From contig JAJDUJ010000026.1 in NCBI GenBank assembly GCA_022826705.1, positions 123,726 to 187,725 on the forward strand: a stretch of 64,000 nt of DNA. The letters run 5' to 3'. The notes under the pieces were generated by a model that did not search any database, was not told the DNA's origin, and worked only from the letters and a program-made list of their open reading frames with translations. Every line of letters begins with the position of its first letter. Positions within the stretch are counted from its first letter, which is position 1. Positions 15,484 through 23,698 of the stretch are shown piece by piece. The stretch is from Acidimicrobiia bacterium (GTDB taxonomy: Bacteria; Actinomycetota; Acidimicrobiia; Acidimicrobiales; Bin134). Made by a program: the position numbers and the translations under genes.

Positions 15484-17013
15484 ATGCTCACCGGCGGGAC
15501 GTTTTGGGGGATGGTGGAGCGGCGGGCGGGGTTGACGCCGGATGCTCTGATGATCATTGATGATCGGGGTGGGGAGCTGTCGTTTCGGGAGTATCGGGAT
15601 GCGGCGTTGCGGGCGGCGGCGGGATTGGTTGAGTTGGGAGTAGGGCCAGGGGTGTCGATCTCGTGGCAGTTGCCTACTTGGCCGTCGACGCTGGTGTTGC
15701 AGGCGGCGCTGGCTCGGTTGGGGGCGGTGCAGAATCCGATTATTCCGGTGTACCGGGAGCGGGAGGTGGGGTTCTGTATTCGTCAGACGGGGGCCCGGCT
15801 GTTCTTGGTGCCGTCGGTGTGGCGGGGGTTCGACTATCAGGCCATGGCCGCGGGGATTGCCGCCGAAGTCGACGGGGTCGACGTGGTGGTGTGCGACGGG
15901 GAACTGCCTGAGGGCGATGTGTCGGTGTTGGAGGGCATTCCTGCTCCCGAAGATCCTGAGGAGATCCGGTGGGTGTACTACACCTCGGGGACCACATCGA
16001 ACCCCAAGGGCGCGCGCCACTGCGACTCGTCGGTCATGGCATCGGGCATTGCCATGGTGGAGCGCCAGCACGTGATTGAAGAGGATCAGTTCGGGCTTGC
16101 CTTCCCCTTTGCCCATATCGGCGGGGTGTCCAACCTTTCGGTGTCGCTGAGCTCGGGTTGCACTCTGGTGATCGCCGAGGCATTCGACCCGACCGAGACC
16201 ACTGCGCTGTTCGCCCGCCACGGTGTAACGCTGGTGGGAGGCGGCCCGGCATTCTTCATGGCGTTTCTGGCTGAGCAGCGCAAGCAGCCTGGTCGTCCGA
16301 TCCTGCCTCAGCTTCGGCTCTGCTCCGGGGGCGGCGCGCCCATGCCTGGCTCCCAGCACTACGAGGTGATGGCTGAAATGGGCGGGCGGGGGTGCGGTCA
16401 CGCCTGGGGGATGACCGAGGCGCCGATAATCGCCCAGAACACCCCCGACGATCCCGATGAGAAGCTGGCCGAGACGGAGGGCCGACCGCTGGCTGGGGCG
16501 GAGATCAAGGTGGTGGGCTTCGACGGCGAACCGGCTGATGTCGGCGTGGAGGGAGAGCTGTGGATCCGGGGCCCCATGGTGTGCCGGGGCTACATGGACG
16601 AGGGGCTGACCGCTGCCTCGTTCGAAGGGGACTGGTTCCACACCGGGGACGTGGGCTTTCTGGACGCTGGGGGGTATGTGACCCTGACCGGACGGGTGAA
16701 AGACATCATCATCCGCAAGGGGGAGAACATCTCGGCCACCGAGATCGAGGACTTGCTCTTTGCCCATCCAAAGGTGCTTGACGCCGGGGTGATCGGGCTG
16801 CCCGACGAGGAGCGAGGAGAGCGTGTCTGTGCGGTGGTGGAATTGGATTCCGGTGCTGATGGGCTCACGCTGGCCGAGATTGGGGACTACTTCCGGGCGT
16901 CGGGCATCATGCCCCAGAAGATCCCCGAGCAGTTGGAGATCGTCGACTCACTTCCCCGCAATGCAACGGGGAAGGTGCTGAAGCACGAGTTGCGAGGTCG
17001 GTTCGGCGAATAG
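15484..17013 (+). CDS. AMP-forming acyl-CoA synthetase
   Basis: The 509-residue adenylating enzyme has the phosphate-binding motif YYTSGTTSNPKGAR near residue 165, the TE motif in GHAWGMTEAPI, the WFHTGDVG motif, the hinge GRVKDIIIRKGENISATEIE, and the catalytic lysine in NATGKVLKHEL near the C-terminus. It activates a carboxylic acid to acyl-AMP and then to acyl-CoA. The acid is not predictable from sequence. It is divergent from an LLM oxidoreductase and likely prepares a substrate for beta-oxidation-type enzymes encoded in the wider region. Confidence 0.88.
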   Translation: MLTGGTFWGMVERRAGLTPDALMIIDDRGGELSFREYRDAALRAAAGLVELGVGPGVSISWQLPTWPSTLVLQAALARLGAVQNPIIPVYREREVGFCIRQTGARLFLVPSVWRGFDYQAMAAGIAAEVDGVDVVVCDGELPEGDVSVLEGIPAPEDPEEIRWVYYTSGTTSNPKGARHCDSSVMASGIAMVERQHVIEEDQFGLAFPFAHIGGVSNLSVSLSSGCTLVIAEAFDPTETTALFARHGVTLVGGGPAFFMAFLAEQRKQPGRPILPQLRLCSGGGAPMPGSQHYEVMAEMGGRGCGHAWGMTEAPIIAQNTPDDPDEKLAETEGRPLAGAEIKVVGFDGEPADVGVEGELWIRGPMVCRGYMDEGLTAASFEGDWFHTGDVGFLDAGGYVTLTGRVKDIIIRKGENISATEIEDLLFAHPKVLDAGVIGLPDEERGERVCAVVELDSGADGLTLAEIGDYFRASGIMPQKIPEQLEIVDSLPRNATGKVLKHELRGRFGE

Positions 17014-17016
17014 CCA

Positions 17017-18027
17017 CTAGAGCAGTTGGCCCACCCCGTGGATGGCGAGGCCAGCGAGGGCGCCTATGAGGGTGCCGTTGATGCGGATGAACTGGAGATC
17101 GCGGCCCACTCGGCGCTCGATGCGGTCGCTGGTGTCGTCGGCATCCCAGCGGGCCACGGTGCTGCCGATCACGTTGGCCACCTCGGCTTGGGCATGGCGG
17201 GCCAGCAATCCCACTGCGGCAACCAGCCATCCGTCCACTCGGCTTTGGAGGGTGGAGTCGCTTTGTAATGACTCACCGGCTCGGGCCAGAACTGCCTCAA
17301 CCCGGGTTGCCAACCGCTGGTTGGTCTGGAGGCGCTGGGCGTAGCTTCTCAGCCCGGAATCGATGCGCAGACGCAGTTCGTGGTTGGGATCGTCGGCCAT
17401 GTCGGCCAGCACTCCCCGCACCCCCCGGTGGAGGCGGGTGAAGATGTGGTGGTCGAGCACTTTGGGGGTGTAGACGGGGGCTTCCTCCACGATGCGGTCT
17501 CTGAGCACCTCGTAGTTGTCCACCAGGAAGCGGTCGGCCCGCTCCACGGCGGCATCCACCATCGAGCGGTGGTGCCCGCCGTCCACCATCGACTCCAGCA
17601 GCCGGCCCAATGCGGGGCCCGACACCAGCCCGGCATCCCCCTCGGCGGCCAGCCATCGCCCCAGAGCCTCGGCGGGGGCCCGATCGGCCACCCAATGAGC
17701 CAAGTCGTCAGGGTCAAAGAAGTTGTCCTGCACGAACTCGCCCAGGCTGGCGCCGATGGCGTCTTTGCGCCGGGGAATGATGGCGGTGTGGGGGATGGGA
17801 ATCCCCAGCGGGTGTTTGAACAGGGCGGTCACCGCGAACCAGTCGGCCAAACCGCCGATCATGGCTGCCTCGGCAGCCGCCTCCACGTAGCCGGCCCAGC
17901 CGTTGCCGTCGGTGAGTAGGTGCATCACCACAAACAGGGCGGCGGCAGCCAGCAGCAGGCCGGTGGCCCGCCGCTTGGCCCGGCGCAGTGATGCCGGGTC
18001 GCTCAGGCGACCGTTTGGGGCATCCAT
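17017..18027 (-). CDS. DUF445 family membrane protein
   Basis: The start is set at ATG 18027 (MDAPNGRLSDPASLRRAKRRATG), which overlaps the upstream gene by 25 bases. The 336-residue product has an N-terminal membrane helix (GLLLAAAALFVVMHLL) and the DUF445 hallmark EAAMIGGLADWFAVTALFKHPLGIPIPHTAIIPRRKDAIGASLGEFVQDNFF. A long helical body and a C-terminal hydrophobic segment (FIRINGTLIGALAGLAIHGVGQLL) complete it. DUF445 proteins, including E. coli YjiN, are envelope proteins of unknown function. It is probably co-transcribed with the EthD-like gene to its right. Confidence 0.85.
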   Translation of the reverse strand: MDAPNGRLSDPASLRRAKRRATGLLLAAAALFVVMHLLTDGNGWAGYVEAAAEAAMIGGLADWFAVTALFKHPLGIPIPHTAIIPRRKDAIGASLGEFVQDNFFDPDDLAHWVADRAPAEALGRWLAAEGDAGLVSGPALGRLLESMVDGGHHRSMVDAAVERADRFLVDNYEVLRDRIVEEAPVYTPKVLDHHIFTRLHRGVRGVLADMADDPNHELRLRIDSGLRSYAQRLQTNQRLATRVEAVLARAGESLQSDSTLQSRVDGWLVAAVGLLARHAQAEVANVIGSTVARWDADDTSDRIERRVGRDLQFIRINGTLIGALAGLAIHGVGQLL

Positions 18028-18734
18028 GACCCGCGGATCTGCTCGGCCCACGGGTAGCGCAGCGGCTCGATGAGCTGGAACGGCCCATCCATGCCGACGT
18101 CGGTAGTCGCGGGCCGGGAGGGGGTGGCGGCCCGCAGCGCGGGGACCACCTCGGCGGGGTCGCCCTCGATCATGTGCAGGTCGATGGCGGTGTCGGGGGC
18201 GAATCGGGAGGTGAACGACACCACCGCGTGCACGCCGTCGACCGCTACCGCCGCGGGGGCGTAGATGGCGTTGTGCCAATGCTGATCGCCCAGACCCCGG
18301 CGCAGCACCACGTGGATGTCGGTGTGGGAGGTGTGGGGGATGTCGCCGGGATCGGCCTTCAGCGCTGGGTCGGCCACCGCCCAGTCGAGGGCCAGGGCGT
18401 CTCCCAACCGCACGATCTTCTTCTCGTCGGGGAACATCCGATCGGCCTCCACCAGCACCTCCCGGTACTCGGTCATGGTGGCCATCACCCCGTCGACGTC
18501 GCCGCACAGCCAGTAGATGGTGAGAAAGGCGCTGCGCCCGCCGGAAAATGCCTCATCGCAGCCGTCGGGCCGAAGCTCCTGGTGGCTGGGCGGGGCCACG
18601 TAGCGGCGGCCGTGCATCACATCAGTCAAGGCAATGTTGGGGGGCAGATGCTCCAAGTCGTACCAGCGGTTCCAGCCCTCGATGGCGTCGGCGTCGCAGT
18701 CGAGTCCGGCGAAGATGATTCCGGTTGTCTTCAT
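18003..18734 (-). CDS. EthD-like dimeric alpha/beta-barrel protein
   Basis: The start is ATG 18734 (MKTTGIIFAGLDC). The 243-residue product contains a double pattern typical of ferredoxin-like alpha/beta barrels: GWNRWYDLEHLPPNIALTDVMHGRRYVAPP, and a second half with HTDIHVVLRRGLGDQHWHNAIYAP. The WYDLEHLP phrase resembles EthD and related proteins found next to oxygenases. No catalytic motif stands out, so the role is unassigned. Its start codon overlaps that of the divergent formylglycine-generating enzyme gene: both use the bases CATG at 18732-18735. Confidence 0.6.
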   Translation of the reverse strand: MKTTGIIFAGLDCDADAIEGWNRWYDLEHLPPNIALTDVMHGRRYVAPPSHQELRPDGCDEAFSGGRSAFLTIYWLCGDVDGVMATMTEYREVLVEADRMFPDEKKIVRLGDALALDWAVADPALKADPGDIPHTSHTDIHVVLRRGLGDQHWHNAIYAPAAVAVDGVHAVVSFTSRFAPDTAIDLHMIEGDPAEVVPALRAATPSRPATTDVGMDGPFQLIEPLRYPWAEQIRGSWMPQTVA

Positions 18735-19638
18735 GGATTCATGGTATGACCCTGAGGTGGAGTTTGTAGCGCTGGGTGGCGGGTCGTTTCTCATGGGCAC
18801 CGAGGAGGTGTGGTTCGAGGGCGACGGCGAGGGTCCGGTGCGCGAAGTGGTGTTGAAGCCGTACCAGATCGCGGCCACGGCGGTGACCAACGACGAGTTC
18901 GCAGCGTTCGTGGAGGCCACCGGCCACATGACCCTCGCCGAGCAGGAGGGGTGGTCGTTTGTGTTCGGCGGGCTGCTACCCGACGACTTTCAGCCCACTC
19001 GAGGCGTGGTGGGTGCCGAGTGGTGGCGGCAGGTGGAGGGAGCGTGCTGGTCGCAGCCGGAGGGACCTCAGTCGTCGGTGGAAGATCGGGGCAACCACCC
19101 GGTGGTGCATGTGTCGTGGTTCGACGCCGCGGCCTGCGCCGCCTGGTACGGAGCCCGATTGCCGAGTGAGGCCGAGTGGGAGCACGCCGCCCGGGGCGGA
19201 CTGGTGCAGGCCCGGTTGCCGTGGGGCGACGAGATGAGCCCCGACGGACAGCCCCGGCTGAACATCTGGGAGGGGGAGTTTCCCAGCCACAACACCGCCG
19301 AGGACGGCTATGTGGGCACTGCGCCGGTGGACGAATACGAGCCCAACGGGTTCGGCTTGTACAACTGCTCGGGCAACGTGTGGGAGTGGTGCGCCGATTG
19401 GTTTGAGAACCGATTCCCGCCTGAGCGACCCCTGGTCGATCCGATGGGTCCCCCAGAAGGACGGGTCAGGGCTATCCGGGGCGGGTCGTATCTGTGCCAC
19501 GACTCCTACTGCAACCGCTATCGGGTGGCCGCCCGCCATGCCAACGAGCCCTCGTCCACTACCGGGAATATGGGCTTCCGGGTGGCGGCCGATTATGAGG
19601 CCGAGGCCCGCCCGGGAGCTGGCTCCAAAGTGCGCTGA
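18733..19638 (+). CDS. Formylglycine-generating enzyme (sulfatase-maturing)
   Basis: The FGE-sulfatase fold is clear: VALGGGSFLMGTEEVWFEGDGEGP at the start, ARLPSEAEWEHAARGG, NCSGNVWEWCADWF, and the end RGGSYLCHDSYCNRYRVAAR...GNMGFRVA. Cys255 and Cys260 in LCHDSYC match the paired catalytic cysteines (336 and 341 in the human enzyme) that bind copper and oxidise a sulfatase Cys to formylglycine. Many bacterial relatives lack them, so this is probably a genuine FGE. No CxPxR sulfatase is encoded in the window, so its client lies elsewhere. The start is chosen as ATG 18733. A GTG at 18756 is an alternative. Confidence 0.88.
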   Translation: MDSWYDPEVEFVALGGGSFLMGTEEVWFEGDGEGPVREVVLKPYQIAATAVTNDEFAAFVEATGHMTLAEQEGWSFVFGGLLPDDFQPTRGVVGAEWWRQVEGACWSQPEGPQSSVEDRGNHPVVHVSWFDAAACAAWYGARLPSEAEWEHAARGGLVQARLPWGDEMSPDGQPRLNIWEGEFPSHNTAEDGYVGTAPVDEYEPNGFGLYNCSGNVWEWCADWFENRFPPERPLVDPMGPPEGRVRAIRGGSYLCHDSYCNRYRVAARHANEPSSTTGNMGFRVAADYEAEARPGAGSKVR

Positions 19639-19666
19639 TCGCAGGCAGGTCGGTAACGTCACCGCC

Positions 19667-20800
19667 ATGAAGTTGGACTTGCTGTACGAAGTGGATGCGC
19701 CCAAGCCGTGGGGAAAGCCCCATCCCTGGGGCCAACGGGAGCGGGAGCAGAAGGCCTACAAGGACGCCGTCGAGCAGATCAAGCTGGCCGACACCTTCGG
19801 TTTCAACACCATCTGGGCCGTGGAGCACCACTTCCGGGAGGGACGCTCGCACTGCCCAGCTTCCGAGGTGCTGCTCGGCGCCCTGTCGATGGTGACCGAG
19901 AACATCAAGATGGGCTTCGGAGTGACCCTGACCCCGTTCGGGTTCATCCCGCCGCAGCGCATCGCCGAGAAGGTGGCCACTGTAGACATCTTGTCCAACG
20001 GCCGGGCGGTGTGGGGCACCGGCCGATCCACCCCCATGGAGCAGATCGCCTTCGGAGTCGACCGTGAGCGCTCTCGGGACGACTGGAAAGAGGCCATCGA
20101 GATCGTGTGCGGCATGTGGCGCGAGGAGTACTTCGAGTACGACTCGCCTCAGTTCAAGTTCCCCAAGCGCATGGTCACCCCCAAGCCGATGCAGTACCCC
20201 CATCCCCCGGCATGGATGGCGTGCGCCTCGGAGAACTCCGCCGCAGTGGCCGGCAAGGCGGGCATGGGCATGCTGTCGTTCTCCATCATGCAGCCGTTGG
20301 AAGCCATGGCCCGCCACATCCGCAACTACCGGGCCGCGGCCGAGAACCCCGAGCCCATCACCGACGTGACCACCAACGCCACCGCGGCCTACACCCTGGT
20401 GCACTGCGCCGACACGCCCCAGCAGGTGCTGGACAACGAGGTGTGGAAGTCGGTGGAGTGGTGGTACTCCAACCTGGCCCAGTTCACCCTCGATTGGGAG
20501 CTGCCCGAGCTGTCACAGGAAGAGCGGGATGCCACCTTCCCGCTGCTCAAGCCGCTCATGGAGGAGGGGATCGACGATCTCATCCACCATTTCGACGAGG
20601 CCGACATGATCGTGGTGGGCGATGTGGACACCTGCTACGAGAAGATGAAGCACTACGCCGACATCGGCGTTGACCAGCTCATCTGCTACGTGCAGTTCGG
20701 CTACCACTCCCACGAGTCGATCATGCGCACCATCGAGCTCCTGGGCAAAGAGATCATCCCCGAACTCGAGAACTACACCCCCACCCCCAAGGACTCCTGA
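19667..20800 (+). CDS. LLM class flavin/F420-dependent oxidoreductase
   Basis: The start is ATG 19667 (MKLDLLYEVDAPKPWG), 28 bases after the FGE stop. The longer open frame is rejected because it lies in another frame of that gene. The 377-residue TIM barrel has LADTFGFNTIWAVEHHFREGRSHCPASEVLLGALS, GFGVTLTPFGFIPPQRIAEKVATVDILSNGRAVWGTGRSTPMEQIAF, and HPPAWMACASENSAAVAGKAGMG. It resembles the alkanal/limonene-type group of luciferase-like monooxygenases. The substrate is unknown. Confidence 0.85.
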   Translation: MKLDLLYEVDAPKPWGKPHPWGQREREQKAYKDAVEQIKLADTFGFNTIWAVEHHFREGRSHCPASEVLLGALSMVTENIKMGFGVTLTPFGFIPPQRIAEKVATVDILSNGRAVWGTGRSTPMEQIAFGVDRERSRDDWKEAIEIVCGMWREEYFEYDSPQFKFPKRMVTPKPMQYPHPPAWMACASENSAAVAGKAGMGMLSFSIMQPLEAMARHIRNYRAAAENPEPITDVTTNATAAYTLVHCADTPQQVLDNEVWKSVEWWYSNLAQFTLDWELPELSQEERDATFPLLKPLMEEGIDDLIHHFDEADMIVVGDVDTCYEKMKHYADIGVDQLICYVQFGYHSHESIMRTIELLGKEIIPELENYTPTPKDS

Positions 20801-20837
20801 GATCGGGGCCGTCCGCGGCCTCGCCAGAATTCGAGCG

Positions 20838-22019
20838 TCAGCTCACCAAGCGGAGGCCGTTGTCGCGCATGATCTTGCGCTGGTCTTCGGCGGGGAGAGT
20901 ATCCAGTTGGTGGATGAAGTCGGCCGGTTGGGGGAGGCCTTCGGCGTGGGGCCAGTCGGAGCCGAGCACGATGGAGTCGGCACCCATGTCCCGCACGATG
21001 GCGGCCACGTCGTCTTCGGGGTAGGGGGTGACCAGCACGTGCTGGGCGAAGATCTCGGGGGGCCGGGCCGGTAGACGGCCGCCGATCCAGGGGCCGTTGC
21101 GGCCCATGCCCCGCATCTTGTTCATGAGTCGCACCAGGTACGGGGCCCATTCGGCGCCGTTCTCCACCGATACCGCGGTGATGTTGGGGAACCGGCCGAA
21201 GAAGTTCTCGAATACCAGCGCCGACAGCGTCTCCATGATGGGGCGGTCGCCGTAGCAGTTGGTCCACTGCCAGGCTGACATGGTGAAGTTCGACGGGTTG
21301 GGCTCGTAGCCCCAGTAGGGGGAGACCATCTCGTTGTAGCCCGACTCGGTGAGGTGGAAGGCAACCGAGCCGCCGGCCTCATTCAGCCGGACCCAGAACG
21401 GGTCGAAGTACGGGTCGGAGGGTGAGCGCCCGTACTGGGGGCCGGGACGCAGGGCGATCACCTTGGCCCCCTCGTTCAGCACCCATTCCAGCTCGGCCAC
21501 CGCGGCGTCGAGGTCCCACAGCGACATCATGGGCGGGGCGAAGATGCGGTTCTGATAGGCGAAACCCCAGTCGTCTTGGAGCCAGCGGTTGAAGGCGTGG
21601 AAGTTGGCGTAGCACTGCTCGGGGGTGGCCATGAAGTGCTCCACGGTGACTCCCACCGACGGGAACATCAGGCAGGCCTCTACGTTCTGGGCGTCCATGA
21701 CGTCGAGGCGCAGGTCGCGGTCCAGGTACTCGGGGCGCACCGGCTCGAACATGGAGAACTCCTCGGCCTCCCCCGTCTTCTTCATGCGGCGCAGCTTCTC
21801 TTTGAGCGAGCCGGGCTTGCCCACGTTGTCGTACAGATCGTGGCCGGGCAAAAAGGTGAGCGGCTGCTCGCCGATCATGATCCACTCTTTGCCGTCGTCG
21901 CGGATTTGCTGGTGCACGGCCTGATCTCGGAATGCAGGCTCGATATAGCGGGTAAAGGAGTCCCGGGGCTCGAAACAGTGGTTGTCGGCGTCCACCAGCC
22001 GGTAGTCGAGCGCGATCAT
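20838..22019 (-). CDS. Amidohydrolase family protein (amidohydrolase 2)
   Basis: The 393-residue product starts MIALDYRLVDADNHCFEP, with the D-x-x-x-H-type metal site of the amidohydrolase-2 group near residue 13. It later has SVAFHLTESGYNEMV, AVSVENGAEWAPYLVRLMNKM and the GSDWPHAEG motif with the catalytic Asp near residue 350. The family includes decarboxylases and hydrolases of aromatic and heterocyclic acids. Close relatives are usually annotated only as metal-dependent hydrolases of the TIM-barrel fold. It is convergent with the LLM gene on its left. Confidence 0.85.
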   Translation of the reverse strand: MIALDYRLVDADNHCFEPRDSFTRYIEPAFRDQAVHQQIRDDGKEWIMIGEQPLTFLPGHDLYDNVGKPGSLKEKLRRMKKTGEAEEFSMFEPVRPEYLDRDLRLDVMDAQNVEACLMFPSVGVTVEHFMATPEQCYANFHAFNRWLQDDWGFAYQNRIFAPPMMSLWDLDAAVAELEWVLNEGAKVIALRPGPQYGRSPSDPYFDPFWVRLNEAGGSVAFHLTESGYNEMVSPYWGYEPNPSNFTMSAWQWTNCYGDRPIMETLSALVFENFFGRFPNITAVSVENGAEWAPYLVRLMNKMRGMGRNGPWIGGRLPARPPEIFAQHVLVTPYPEDDVAAIVRDMGADSIVLGSDWPHAEGLPQPADFIHQLDTLPAEDQRKIMRDNGLRLVS

Positions 22020-22064
22020 GGCTATGAGAGTACCCGCCCTATTTCTTGGGGAACAGGCGGACCG

Positions 22065-22433
22065 CTAGCGGGCTTGCCGGCCGGCGCGCAGGGCGGCTCG
22101 CTGCAAGTGGGCGGTCTCGGCCAGAGCGGCCCGCAGGTTGAAGCGGATATCGATGTCGTTGGTAGTGGCCATAGTGTGCTCGGCCAGTTCCAGCAGGCGC
22201 CGGTTTTCGGCTAAGGGGTCGCGGCCTTCACTTTCGACCCCCAGGGCATCGGCCAGGATCTCGTTTTCTTGGCAGAGGGCCGGAAAGAGGTAGGGCCAGG
22301 CACCGCCGATGCGCTCCAGCATCTGGGCCACGCGCTGGGCGTGGAACCGGTCGACGTCGTCGCCTTGGGCGTTCTGGGTGGCCACCGGGTCGGCCGCCGC
22401 CTTCAGCAGCGCCCCCATCACCTCATAGAACAC
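22065..22433 (-). CDS. Hypothetical helical protein in an acyl-CoA operon
   Basis: I do not recognise this 122-residue protein with confidence. It is fully helical by composition (FHAQRVAQMLERIGGAWPYLFPALCQENEILADALG, then RFNLRAALAETAHLQRAALRAGR), without a signal peptide or membrane segment. It starts with GTG 12 bases after the stop of the acyl-CoA dehydrogenase gene and ends the ligase-dehydrogenase operon. It could resemble the small helical DUFs often found beside acyl-CoA dehydrogenases and APH-like kinases. This is an analogy from context, not a domain match. Confidence 0.6.
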   Translation of the reverse strand: MFYEVMGALLKAAADPVATQNAQGDDVDRFHAQRVAQMLERIGGAWPYLFPALCQENEILADALGVESEGRDPLAENRRLLELAEHTMATTNDIDIRFNLRAALAETAHLQRAALRAGRQAR

Positions 22434-22445
22434 GATTTGTTCCGA

Positions 22446-23690
22446 TCATCGGGGCACATCTTTCCAGGCCAGGCCCTTGTAGGGGTCGGGTTCGCGGGGC
22501 AGGCCCAGTGCCCTCTCGCCCACGATGTTGCGTTGCACCTCAGTGGTGCCCCCGGCGATGGTCTCGGCCCGGCTGTGCAAGAAGTTGAGTACCACGTAGT
22601 CGGCGATGTGGCCCTCTTCCCAGGCCATGGCTGGCGATCCCAGTAGGTTCACCCCGGTGGTCTGCACCCGCTGGTTGAGCTGGCTGTACATGAGCTTGCC
22701 CACCGACGCCTCCGGTCCCGGCGGGCGGCCCGATCGCAAGGTGTCGCGCACCCGGGCGTTGGTCCAGCGCACGATCTGCTCGTCGGTCCACAGCCGCATG
22801 AGCTGCTGGCGCACCACTCTGTCATTCCATTGGCCCGATTCCTTGGCCCGCTCGATGAGGCGCTCGGTACCCGAACCGATCCGGCTCTGGCCTCCCGATC
22901 CCGGCCCCGACACCGCCAGCCGCTCACCGCTCAAGGTGGCGTTGGCCAGCCGCCATCCGTCGTTGACCTCGCCCAGCACGTCGCGGTCGGGCACCCGGGC
23001 GCCGTCGATGAATGTCTCGGCGAAATCCTCCTCACCGCTGATTGTGCGCAGCGGGCGCACGTCGAGGCCGGGCTGGCGCATGTTCAGCAGGAAGTAGGTG
23101 ATGCCGGCCCTCTTGGGTGCGTCGGGGTCGGTGCGGGCTAGACAGATGGCGTAGTCGGCGACAACCGCCTGGGTGGACCACACCTTCTGGCCGGTGAGCA
23201 CCCACTCGTCGCCGTCGCGCACCGCCCGGGTGGCCAGCGAGGCCAGATCGGACCCGGCGCCGGGCTCGCTGAAGAACTGGCACCAGATCTGTTCGGCGGT
23301 GACGATCGGCGGGATGAGCCGGGCCTTCTGCTCATCGGTGCCAAAGGTCAAGATGGTGGGACCGGCCAGGGTGAGCCCGAGTTGGTTGCGACGCACCAGG
23401 TTGTAGGGGGCCAAACGGGCCTCGATGGCTCGGGACACCCGGTTGCCTACCCCTAGGCCGCCGAATTGGCGGGGCCAGGCGGGGGCCACCAAACCGCTGC
23501 GGGCGTACTGCGGATACCAGGCGTCGTAGTCGGCTGGGGAGCGGACCTTGTGGAGAGCGGCTCGGCCACCGGCGAGGGCCGCCTCCTGCCACTGGGCGGG
23601 CACCGTTCGGGCCACCCACTCGTCCACTATCTTCTCGGCGTCGTCGACGGCGGTGTCTCGATCGATGGGTAGCAGGTCGAACGCGCTCAT
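22446..23690 (-). CDS. Acyl-CoA dehydrogenase
   Basis: The start is ATG 23690 (MSAFDLLPIDRDTAVDDAEKIV). The 414-residue flavoprotein has the three-part fold: helical N-domain with GLVAPAWPRQFGGLGVGNRVS, beta-domain with CQFFSEPGAGSDLASLATRAVRDGDEWVLTGQKVWSTQA, and C-terminal helices ending AETIAGGTTEVQRNIVGERALGLPREP. These are signatures of the FadE-type enzymes that introduce a 2,3 double bond into an acyl-CoA using FAD. Eight bases separate it from the ligase gene upstream, so the pair probably acts in sequence. It is paralogous to the product of 40448-41644. Confidence 0.9.
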   Translation of the reverse strand: MSAFDLLPIDRDTAVDDAEKIVDEWVARTVPAQWQEAALAGGRAALHKVRSPADYDAWYPQYARSGLVAPAWPRQFGGLGVGNRVSRAIEARLAPYNLVRRNQLGLTLAGPTILTFGTDEQKARLIPPIVTAEQIWCQFFSEPGAGSDLASLATRAVRDGDEWVLTGQKVWSTQAVVADYAICLARTDPDAPKRAGITYFLLNMRQPGLDVRPLRTISGEEDFAETFIDGARVPDRDVLGEVNDGWRLANATLSGERLAVSGPGSGGQSRIGSGTERLIERAKESGQWNDRVVRQQLMRLWTDEQIVRWTNARVRDTLRSGRPPGPEASVGKLMYSQLNQRVQTTGVNLLGSPAMAWEEGHIADYVVLNFLHSRAETIAGGTTEVQRNIVGERALGLPREPDPYKGLAWKDVPR

Positions 23691-23698
23691 GGGTTGGC

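Noticed and set aside
15463..16767. A 434-codon open frame antisense to an acyl-CoA synthetase gene
   Set aside because: The translation is rich in His, Pro and Arg with no domain. The plus-strand enzyme has all its motifs.
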